Below, in pieces: positions 8,083 to 14,963 of a stretch of 16,539 nucleotides of DNA. The position numbers and the translations under genes are program-made. The notes below the pieces were generated by a model. It saw only the letters and a list, made by a program, of their open reading frames with translations, searched no databases and was not told the DNA's origin. Position 1 is the stretch's first letter, and each line of letters starts with the position of its first letter. This stretch comes from Lysobacterales bacterium. Lineage in GTDB: Bacteria; Pseudomonadota; Gammaproteobacteria; Xanthomonadales; Xanthomonadaceae. The stretch spans positions 1-16,539 of the forward strand of contig JAATFS010000479.1 in NCBI GenBank assembly GCA_015655035.1, given 5' to 3'.

Positions 8083-8516
8083 TGCTGTGCTTGTGCGGTA
8101 TCGCGGATGAAGCCGAGCATTGCCGCCACGCCGTTGCTGCGGGTCGGCGACAAGTGCCTGGACAGGCCGATGTCGGCGATGTAGCGAGGCTCGGTGGCCA
8201 GGATCTCGGCCGCGCTGCGCCCGGAATAGACCCGCAGGGCCAGATAGATCAGGCCCGAGACGATTGCCGAGTCGCTGACGGCATGGAAGTCCAGCCGTGC
8301 GGCGTTGCCTTCCGGCACGATCCACACCATCGACTGGCAGCCATGCAGGCGGTGCTGCTCGCTCTTCCATGCGTCGGGGAACGGTGGCAACTTGCGCCCG
8401 AGGTCGATCAGGTATTGGTAGCGCTCGGACCAGTCGGCGAAGAACGCGAATTCCTCGGCAATGGCGGCCTGGGCTTCCAGTGCGGTGGGTTCGAGCGGGA
8501 ACGGGGAGTCGGTCAT
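8079..8516 (-). CDS. sufE: SufE-family sulfur acceptor protein
   Basis: A 145-residue SufE/CsdE protein, the usual size for the family. It takes the persulfide sulfur from a SufS- or CsdA-type cysteine desulfurase and passes it on for iron-sulfur cluster assembly or other sulfur-transfer reactions. The conserved HGCQSMVW places the sulfur-accepting cysteine at residue 60. Also typical are ERYQYLIDLG with LPPFP in the first part, and GLSRHLSPTRSNG with MLGFIR near the C-terminus. No desulfurase gene or other suf gene is in the window, so its partner is encoded elsewhere. It sits between cysS and the MFS gene on the same strand, linking it loosely to cysteine/sulfur use. Its stop overlaps the MFS start. 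Confidence 0.93.
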   Translation of the reverse strand: MTDSPFPLEPTALEAQAAIAEEFAFFADWSERYQYLIDLGRKLPPFPDAWKSEQHRLHGCQSMVWIVPEGNAARLDFHAVSDSAIVSGLIYLALRVYSGRSAAEILATEPRYIADIGLSRHLSPTRSNGVAAMLGFIRDTAQAQQ

Positions 8517-8623
8517 GTGTCTTCTTCTAAGCCGTGGGGGGCTAGCAGCGTGGCCGGTGGAAGGGCGTTCGCCCGGCGACCTGGCTGGCGGTGCCTGCCG
8601 GGGCCGAAGCGCTGCCCATGGCG

Positions 8624-9991
<1,368 letters not shown>

Positions 9992-10018
9992 CGGCATCGA
10001 GGATAAAGAAGCGTTCCG

Positions 10019-10024
10019 ATTCTA
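10019..10024 (-). promoter_or_regulatory. Candidate -10 box for cysS
   Basis: On the minus strand the hexamer reads TAGAAT, five of six matches to TATAAT, about 30 bases before the cysS ATG. The matching -35 region (around 10042-10048, GTGTCC) is poor. If used, transcription would start near 10012 and give a very short 5' leader. Confidence 0.35.
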
Positions 10025-10145
10025 CCGATAGCCAGACCCGACGGACACTGGCGTGCTGCCTGCGGCGGATAAAAGGGCGCGTTCAGCCCCTGGCGGGGTG
10101 GCGTCCATACACTGAGGCACTGCCTGTCCATCTTGCCGTGTGCCG

Positions 10146-10655
10146 ATGCGTCCCCCATTGCTCCCGATCTTTACCTGCCTGTTGGCCTGGCATGCGCTGC
10201 CGGCGTGCGCAGCGGAGCAGGGCGTGGCGAACCGCGTAGTCGTGATCGAGAACGTCAAGCTCGATTACGCCCAGGTACTCAACGTCGAGCCGGTCTACCA
10301 GACGCTGCGGGCCACCCGCACCGAGGAACAGTGCGAGCCGTCCAGCGAGGCGGAGGTGGCGGCGAGTGGCAGGATGGAAGAGCGCATCTCCAAGGTGGTG
10401 GACTCGGTGAAGGACATTTTCGGGCGCCGCCACGAGCCGGTGGCCCCGACCCCTGCGCCGACCAGTACTCGCCGCAATTGCAAGATCGTCGAAGTGCCAC
10501 GCGAATTTCGCCGGCCCATCGCCTATGACGTGGACTACGTTTACAAAGGCACCAAGTACCGTTCGCGGCTCCCGGATGACCCGGGCAACCGGCTGCGGGT
10601 TCGGGTGTCGGTGACGCCTTACATTGCCGATGCCGTGGTGGTGCCGCCGCGTTGA
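10146..10655 (+). CDS. Small exported protein of unknown function
   Basis: A 169-residue protein with a signal peptide (basic and Pro-rich start, hydrophobic stretch, cleavage near CAA-EQ), so probably periplasmic or envelope-associated. The middle (about residues 60-110) is charged and Pro/Thr-rich and looks like a linker. A conserved-looking C-terminal block of about 45 residues contains YDVDYVYKGTKYRSRLPDDP and then RLRVRVSVTP. This Tyr/Arg-rich block resembles the C-terminal extension I associate with small glycine-zipper (2TM) surface-antigen-like proteins of gammaproteobacteria, but no glycine zipper is present. Two cysteines outside the signal peptide could form a disulfide. ATG 10146 and GTG 10140 are both possible starts and neither has a clear Shine-Dalgarno sequence. 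It is divergent from cysS and has no clear functional link to either neighbour. Confidence 0.7.
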   Translation: MRPPLLPIFTCLLAWHALPACAAEQGVANRVVVIENVKLDYAQVLNVEPVYQTLRATRTEEQCEPSSEAEVAASGRMEERISKVVDSVKDIFGRRHEPVAPTPAPTSTRRNCKIVEVPREFRRPIAYDVDYVYKGTKYRSRLPDDPGNRLRVRVSVTPYIADAVVVPPR

Positions 10656-10688
10656 GTGCGGCGTGTTTCGGATTGGACGGGGGTTGGC

Positions 10689-10717
10689 TTGCGCACGCGC
10701 GCCATGCATGCAAAGAT
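10689..10717 (+). promoter_or_regulatory. Weak candidate promoter for the arginine leader
   Basis: TTGCGC (10689-10694) and AAAGAT (10712-10717) are separated by exactly 17 bases, each matching three of six consensus bases. A start six to eight bases downstream would fall at about 10723-10725, making the leader ORF at 10727 almost leaderless. This agrees with the absence of a Shine-Dalgarno sequence before it. Speculative. Confidence 0.25.
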
Positions 10718-10726
10718 GCGCCCCTT

Positions 10727-10828
10727 ATGAAAGCGAACGCCTACCTGCACGACACCAGCGCCGCCCGGATGGCCTCCGGCATGACCTCGCGCGCGCGTCG
10801 ACCGGAATCCCACATTTTCGCTGGGTAA
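10727..10828 (+). CDS. Putative arginine leader peptide (33 aa)
   Basis: A small ORF beginning MKANAYLH and ending SRARRPESHIFAG before TAA at 10826-10828. It contains five Arg codons, four of them in or around the run Arg-Ala-Arg-Arg (CGC GCG CGT CGA at 10790-10801 supplies three, with CGG at 10766 upstream); the Arg codons use four different triplets. The Arg run ends exactly where the first RNA pairing segment begins, and the stop codon lies inside the second segment, as in ribosome-mediated attenuators. No Shine-Dalgarno sequence precedes the ATG; in-frame ATGs at 10769 and 10781 are alternatives. The peptide itself probably has no function; the position of the translating ribosome does. 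Expected effect: arginine shortage stalls the ribosome and permits transcription into argF'. Inferred from layout only. Confidence 0.6.
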   Translation: MKANAYLHDTSAARMASGMTSRARRPESHIFAG

Positions 10829-10863
10829 CCGGAGCGTTTTGCTGTCCGTTCTGAAAACCCAGC
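10802..10863 (+). promoter_or_regulatory. Attenuator: pause hairpin and antiterminator segments
   Basis: Segment 1 (CCGG 10802-10805 and CCCA 10809-10812) can pair with segment 2 (TGGG 10822-10825 and CCGG 10829-10832). Segment 2 can instead pair with segment 3: GCTGGGT at 10820-10826 is the exact complement of ACCCAGC at 10857-10863, extended inside by CGGA (10830-10833) with TCCG (10845-10848). Segment 3 is also the 5' arm of the terminator, so 2:3 and 3:4 exclude each other. A ribosome stalled on the Arg codons would cover segment 1 and free segment 2. A ribosome at the stop codon would cover segment 2 and permit termination. Confidence 0.6.
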
Positions 10864-10880
10864 CTGAGGCTGGGTTTTTT
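10854..10880 (+). terminator. Intrinsic terminator of the arginine attenuator
   Basis: A perfect 11-bp stem (AAAACCCAGCC at 10854-10864 with GGCTGGGTTTT at 10868-10878) closes a TGA triloop, and its 3' arm runs into six T (10875-10880). It lies about 110 bases before argF' and about 200 bases after the preceding gene, with the leader ORF between. It is therefore better explained as an attenuator for the arginine genes than as the end of the upstream gene. Confidence 0.9.
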
Positions 10881-10921
10881 CGTTTCCGGAGAGCATAAAG
10901 GTTGCAATCGCAAGAATTACC

Positions 10922-10953
10922 GCGCATCCCGCGCATCCCGCCGCCCGCGGCGG
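10922..10953 (+). repeat. Tandem nine-mer and small hairpin in argF' leader
   Basis: GCGCATCCC occurs twice head to tail (10922-10930 and 10931-10939). Overlapping its end, CCGCCG (10938-10943) pairs with CGGCGG (10948-10953) around a CCCG loop. This is in the 5' leader beyond the terminator, about 40 bases before the argF' start. It may modulate translation or may be chance in GC-rich DNA. Confidence 0.4.
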
Positions 10954-10990
10954 ACCACGCAGCATGAAGCCCGCAGCAAAGGATGGATCG

Positions 10991-12001
10991 ATGTCTCTGA
11001 AGCACTTCTTGAACACCCAGGACTGGAGTCGCGCCGAACTCGACGCGCTGTTGACCCAGGCGGCACTGTTCAAACAAAACAAGCTGGGAAGCGAGCTGAA
11101 GGGAAAGTCGATCGCGCTGGTGTTCTTCAACCCGTCTATGCGCACCCGCACCAGCTTCGAGCTGGGCGCGTTCCAGCTCGGTGGGCACGCGGTGGTGCTG
11201 CAGCCGGGCAAGGATGCCTGGCCGATCGAGTTCGACCTGGGCACGGTGATGGATGGCGACACCGAGGAGCACATCGCCGAGGTGGCCAAGGTGCTGGGGC
11301 GCTACGTCGACCTGATCGGCGTGCGCGCGTTCCCGAAGTTCGTGGACTGGAGCCGCGACCGCGAGGACGTGGTGCTGAAGAGCTTCGCCAAGTATTCGCC
11401 GGTGCCGGTGATCAACATGGAGACGATCACCCATCCGTGCCAGGAATTGGCGCACGCGCTGGCGTTGCAGGAGCATTTCGGCACCTCCGACCTGCGCGGC
11501 AAGAAGTACGTGCTGACCTGGACCTACCACCCCAAGCCGTTGAACACCGCAGTGGCCAACTCGGCACTGACCATTGCCACGCGCCTGGGCATGGACGTGA
11601 CCCTGCTGTGCCCGACCCCGGACTACGTGCTGGACGAGCGCTACATGGGCTGGGCCGCGCAGAACGTCGCCGAGAGCGGCGGTTCGCTGCGGGTCAGCCA
11701 CGACATCCAGAGCGCCTATGCCGGCGCCGACGTGGTCTACGCCAAGAGCTGGGGGGCGCTGCCGTTCTTCGGCAACTGGGCGCCTGAGAAGCCGATCCGC
11801 GACCAGTACCAGCACTTCATCGTGGACGAAGCCAAGATGGCGCTGACCAACAACGGCGTGTTCAGCCACTGCCTGCCGCTGCGCCGCAACGTCAAGGCCA
11901 CCGACGCGGTCATGGATTCGCCCAACTGCATTGCCATCGACGAAGCCGAGAATCGCCTGCACGTGCAGAAGGCGATCATGGCCGCGCTGGCTTCCCAATA
12001 A
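10991..12001 (+). CDS. argF': N-acetylornithine carbamoyltransferase
   Basis: Transfers a carbamoyl group from carbamoyl phosphate to N-acetyl-L-ornithine, giving N-acetyl-L-citrulline, the step that replaces ornithine carbamoylation in Xanthomonas. 336 residues. SMRTRTSFELG (residues 49-59) is the carbamoyl-phosphate site, THPCQELAHAL (147-157) and SHCLPLRRNVKATD (292-305) are the other family motifs. Residues reported as diagnostic for the X. campestris enzyme are all here at the same numbers: Glu92, which selects acetyl- over succinylornithine, Glu144 next to the active site, and the carboxylatable Lys302. The start MSLKHF at 10991 follows AAAGGATGG with normal spacing. An in-frame ATG at 10964 would add nine unconserved residues. 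It is the first gene of the arginine cluster, preceded by the putative attenuator, with argG 26 bases downstream. Confidence 0.96.
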   Translation: MSLKHFLNTQDWSRAELDALLTQAALFKQNKLGSELKGKSIALVFFNPSMRTRTSFELGAFQLGGHAVVLQPGKDAWPIEFDLGTVMDGDTEEHIAEVAKVLGRYVDLIGVRAFPKFVDWSRDREDVVLKSFAKYSPVPVINMETITHPCQELAHALALQEHFGTSDLRGKKYVLTWTYHPKPLNTAVANSALTIATRLGMDVTLLCPTPDYVLDERYMGWAAQNVAESGGSLRVSHDIQSAYAGADVVYAKSWGALPFFGNWAPEKPIRDQYQHFIVDEAKMALTNNGVFSHCLPLRRNVKATDAVMDSPNCIAIDEAENRLHVQKAIMAALASQ

Positions 12002-12027
12002 ACCAACACCACACCGGAACTTCCCCC

Positions 12028-13221
12028 ATGAGCAAGAAAGACATTGTTCTCGCCTTCTCCGGCGGCCTCGACACCAGCTTCTGTGTTCCCTATCTGCAGG
12101 AGCAGGGCTACGCGGTGCATACCGTGTTCGCCGATACCGGTGGCGTCGACGCCGAAGAGCGTGATTTCATCGAAAAGCGCGCCGCGGAGCTGGGCGCTGC
12201 CAGCCACGTCACCGTCGACGGTGGCCCGGCGATCTGGGATGGCTTCGTCAAGCCGTTCGTCTGGGCCGGCGAGGCCTACCAGGGCCAGTACCCGCTGCTG
12301 GTGTCCGACCGCTACCTGATCGTCGATGCCGCCCTCGCTCGCGCCAAGGAACTGGGCACCAACATCATCGCCCACGGCTGCACCGGCATGGGCAACGACC
12401 AGGTGCGTTTCGACCTGGCAGTCAAGGCGCAGGGCGACTACGTGATCTCGGCGCCGATCCGCGAGATCCAGAAAGAGCACACCCAGACCCGCGCCTACGA
12501 GCAGAAGTACCTGGAAGAGCGCGGCTTCGGCGTGCGCGCCAAGCAGAAGGCGTACACCATCAACGAGAACCTGCTGGGCGTGACCATGTCCGGTGGCGAG
12601 ATCGACCGCTGGGAAGCCCCGGGCGAGGGCGCACGCGCGCTGTGCGCACCGCGCAGCGCCTGGCCGGTCGAGCCGCTGACGGTCTCGATCAAGTTCGTCG
12701 AGGGCGAAGCGGTGGCGCTGGATGGCAAGGCGCTGCCGGGTGCGCAGATCCTGGCCAAGCTCAACAAGCTGTTCGCCCCGTATGGCGTTGGCCGTGGCGT
12801 CTACACCGGCGATACCGTGATCGGCCTGAAGGGGCGCATCGTATTCGAAGCGCCGGGCCTGATCTCGCTGCTGGCCGCGCACCGTGCGCTGGAAGATGCG
12901 GTGCTGACCAAGCAGCAGAACCGCTTCAAGCCGGACGTGGCGCGCAAGTGGGTGGAGCTGGTGTACGAAGGCTTCTTCCATGATCCGTTGAAGACCGACA
13001 TCGAGGCGTTCCTGAAGTCCTCGCAGGCCAAGGTCAACGGCGAAGTGGTGCTGGAAACCCGTGGCGGCCGCGTCGACGCGGTGGCGGTGAAGTCCCCGCA
13101 CATCCTCAATGCCAAGGGCGCGACCTATGCGCAGTCGGCGGACTGGGGCGTGGAAGAGGCCGAGGGCTTCATCAAGCTGTTCGGCATGAGCTCCACGCTG
13201 TACGCGCAGGTCAATCGCTAA
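12028..13221 (+). CDS. argG: Argininosuccinate synthase
   Basis: Joins citrulline and aspartate at the expense of ATP to form argininosuccinate, the penultimate step of arginine synthesis, in the cytoplasm. 397 residues, normal for the family. The N-terminal AFSGGLDTS (residues 9-17) is the ATP-binding P-loop of the ATP-pyrophosphatase fold. HGCTGMGNDQVRFDL (from residue 116) is the second conserved nucleotide/substrate segment, and YTINENLLGVTMSGGEID the third. The ATG at 12028 begins MSKKDIVLAFSGG, as expected. It sits 26 bases after argF' and is probably in the same transcript. In this pathway its citrulline comes from deacetylation of N-acetylcitrulline by the argE' product two genes downstream. 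A repeat-like hairpin follows the stop. Confidence 0.97.
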   Translation: MSKKDIVLAFSGGLDTSFCVPYLQEQGYAVHTVFADTGGVDAEERDFIEKRAAELGAASHVTVDGGPAIWDGFVKPFVWAGEAYQGQYPLLVSDRYLIVDAALARAKELGTNIIAHGCTGMGNDQVRFDLAVKAQGDYVISAPIREIQKEHTQTRAYEQKYLEERGFGVRAKQKAYTINENLLGVTMSGGEIDRWEAPGEGARALCAPRSAWPVEPLTVSIKFVEGEAVALDGKALPGAQILAKLNKLFAPYGVGRGVYTGDTVIGLKGRIVFEAPGLISLLAAHRALEDAVLTKQQNRFKPDVARKWVELVYEGFFHDPLKTDIEAFLKSSQAKVNGEVVLETRGGRVDAVAVKSPHILNAKGATYAQSADWGVEEAEGFIKLFGMSSTLYAQVNR

Positions 13222-13235
13222 GGGCTGGAATAAGG

Positions 13236-13295
13236 TTGTTCTCCTTCCCCCGTGCGCGGGGGAAGGTGACCGAAGGGCGGATGGGGGCGAGCTTG
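13236..13295 (+). repeat. Intercistronic hairpin, probable dispersed Xanthomonas-type repeat
   Basis: A perfect 10-bp stem (CCTTCCCCCG at 13243-13252 with CGGGGGAAGG at 13257-13266, loop TGCG) is followed by GTGACCGAAGGGCGGATGGGGGC. This combination of a C-run/G-run stem and a 'GAAGGGCGGATG' tail resembles short dispersed intergenic repeats common in Xanthomonas chromosomes. No T-run follows, so it is not a standard terminator, but it separates argG from the GNAT gene by 129 bases. Confidence 0.5.
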
Positions 13296-13350
13296 CCGTT
13301 GCTGCCCCTGGCTGCCCGAATTTCGCGTTGGAACCGTTCTGCAGGACACC

Positions 13351-13794
13351 ATGAGTCAACTGCGCATCAGCACCGACAAACACGAATTGGACATGGATCT
13401 GATTCACCGTTTTCTGTCGACCGAGGCCTACTGGAGCCAGGGTATCGACCGGCGGACGGTGGAGCAGGCGATTGCTGGCTCGCTGTGCGTTGGGGGCTAT
13501 CTCGAGGGCGTGGGGCAGGTGGCGTTCGCGCGGGTGATCACCGATGGTGCGACCTTCGGCTATCTAGCCGACGTGTTCGTACTGCCGGAACACCGGGGGC
13601 GCGGCTTCAGCAAGCAACTGGTGGCGGCGATCCTGGCGCAGCCATCGTTACAGGGTCTGCGCCGCTTCATGCTGGCGACGTCCGATGCGCACGGGCTGTA
13701 CGCGCAGTTCGGTTTCGCCGCGCCGGCCAAGCCGCAATCGCTGATGGAAATCCTGCGCCCGGCCATCTATCAAACCGCTGCGGCGGATGCCTGA
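13351..13794 (+). CDS. Small GNAT-family N-acetyltransferase
   Basis: A 147-residue acetyl-CoA-dependent acyltransferase of the GNAT fold. The acetyl-CoA loop is seen in YLADVFVLPEHRGRGFSKQL (residues about 71-90, with the R-G-R-G-F signature), and LYAQFGF near residues 116-122 is the usual final-strand motif. MSQLRISTDKHELDMDLIHRFLS precedes it. The ATG at 13351 has AGGA five bases upstream. The acceptor substrate is unknown. It lies between argG and argE', and its stop is 10 bases before the argE' start used here, so co-expression with arginine synthesis is likely. A role in acetylation of a pathway intermediate or a protein is possible but not shown; NAGS activity is already supplied by the fusion gene downstream. 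Confidence 0.88.
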   Translation: MSQLRISTDKHELDMDLIHRFLSTEAYWSQGIDRRTVEQAIAGSLCVGGYLEGVGQVAFARVITDGATFGYLADVFVLPEHRGRGFSKQLVAAILAQPSLQGLRRFMLATSDAHGLYAQFGFAAPAKPQSLMEILRPAIYQTAAADA

Positions 13795-13804
13795 CCTCAT
13801 CATC

Positions 13805-14902
13805 ATGACCGACCTGCTTGAAACCACTCTGACGCATCTTGAGCAACTGGTGTCCTTCGACACCCGCAACCCGCCGCGTGCGATCGATACCGATGGCATC
13901 TTCGACTACCTGCGCGCGAACCTGCCGGGATTCGAGGTCGAGGTGACTGATCACGGTGCCGGCGCGGTCAGCCTGTACGCGGTACGCGGCACGCCGAAAT
14001 ACCTGTTCAACGTGCACCTGGATACGGTGCCGGATTCGCCGGCATGGAGTGCCAGCCCGCATGTGATGCGGCGCCTGGACGACCGCGTGGTCGGCCTCGG
14101 CGTCTGCGACATCAAGGGCGCGGCGGCGGCACTGGTGGCTGCCGCCAATGCAGGACAAGGCGATGCCGCGTTCCTGTTTACCTCCGACGAGGAGGCCAAC
14201 GATCCACGCGGCGTGGCCGCGTTCCTGGCGCGCCGGCAGCTCTACGAAGCGGTGATCGTGGCCGAGCCGACCATGGGCGAGGCGGTGCTGGCGCATCGCG
14301 GCATCAGTTCGGTGCTGCTGCGCTTTGCCGGCCGCGCCGGCCACGCCTCCGGCAAGCAGGACCCGTCGGCCAGCGCCTTGCATCAGGCCATGCGTTGGGG
14401 CGGGCGCGCGCTGGATCATGTCGAATCGCTGAGTCATGCCCGCTTCGGCGGCCTGACCGGCCTGCGCTTCAATATCGGCCGGGTCGAGGGCGGCATCAAG
14501 GCCAACATGATCGCGCCGGCTGCCGAGCTGCGCTTTGGTTTCCGGCCGCTGCCGTCGATGGATGTGGATGGCCTGCTTGCGACGTTTGCCGGCCTGGCCG
14601 AGCCGGAGGCGGCTCATTTCGAGGAAACCTTTCGTGGACCGAGCCTGCCGTCGGGCGAGATTGCGCGTGCCGAAGACAAGCGCCTAGCCGCGCGTGATGT
14701 GGCCGACGCGCTCGAGTTGCCGATCGGCAACGCGGTGGATTTCTGGACCGAGGCCTCGCTGTTCTCGGCCGGCGGCTATACCGCGCTGGTCTATGGCCCG
14801 GGCGACATCGCCCAGGCCCATACCGCCGATGAGTTCGTGACGCTGGAGCAATTGCAGCGCTACGCCGAGTCGGTTAATCGCATCATCAACGGCGCGGCCT
14901 GA
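13805..14902 (+). CDS. argE': N-acetyl-L-citrulline deacetylase (M20 family)
   Basis: A zinc/cobalt-type hydrolase that removes the acetyl group from N-acetylcitrulline, yielding citrulline for ArgG. 365 residues. M20 metal-site residues are in order: VHLDTVPD (His71, Asp73), CDIKGAAAA (Asp102), TSDEEAND (Glu129 as base, Glu130 as ligand), VAEPTMG (Glu154) and AQAHTADEF (His339). GHASGKQDPSAS in the middle belongs to the dimerisation domain. The family also contains ArgE (acetylornithine) and DapE; the acetylcitrulline assignment rests on strong resemblance to the X. campestris enzyme and on the adjacent acetylornithine carbamoyltransferase. MTDLLETTL at 13805 is chosen as start. An ATG at 13787 overlaps the GNAT stop and would add six residues; neither has a strong ribosome site. 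Confidence 0.92.
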   Translation: MTDLLETTLTHLEQLVSFDTRNPPRAIDTDGIFDYLRANLPGFEVEVTDHGAGAVSLYAVRGTPKYLFNVHLDTVPDSPAWSASPHVMRRLDDRVVGLGVCDIKGAAAALVAAANAGQGDAAFLFTSDEEANDPRGVAAFLARRQLYEAVIVAEPTMGEAVLAHRGISSVLLRFAGRAGHASGKQDPSASALHQAMRWGGRALDHVESLSHARFGGLTGLRFNIGRVEGGIKANMIAPAAELRFGFRPLPSMDVDGLLATFAGLAEPEAAHFEETFRGPSLPSGEIARAEDKRLAARDVADALELPIGNAVDFWTEASLFSAGGYTALVYGPGDIAQAHTADEFVTLEQLQRYAESVNRIINGAA

Positions 14903-14963
14903 CGCGCGTGTCGCCGGGGCCTTTGGCTCCTCCATCCCGGATCACGGAACCACCATCACCACC

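Larger units (their letters stand above)
10656..10990 (+). promoter_or_regulatory. argF' upstream regulatory region (attenuator leader)
   Basis: This 335-base gap contains, in order: a weak promoter candidate (10689-10717), a 33-codon leader ORF (10727-10828), mutually exclusive RNA hairpins ending in an intrinsic terminator (10802-10880), then a 5' leader with a tandem nine-mer and a small GC hairpin before the argF' ribosome site. The parts are listed separately. Confidence 0.65.

Noticed and set aside
8083..8370. N-terminal extension of the MFS gene in the same frame
   Set aside because: This stretch is the sufE gene in another frame; the MFS protein has a proper N-terminus from the ATG at 8082.
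13667..14617. Minus-strand open frame of about 316 codons opposite argE'
   Set aside because: It is an antisense shadow of a gene with clear M20 metal-site motifs; its translation is His/Arg/Gln-rich and without family resemblance.
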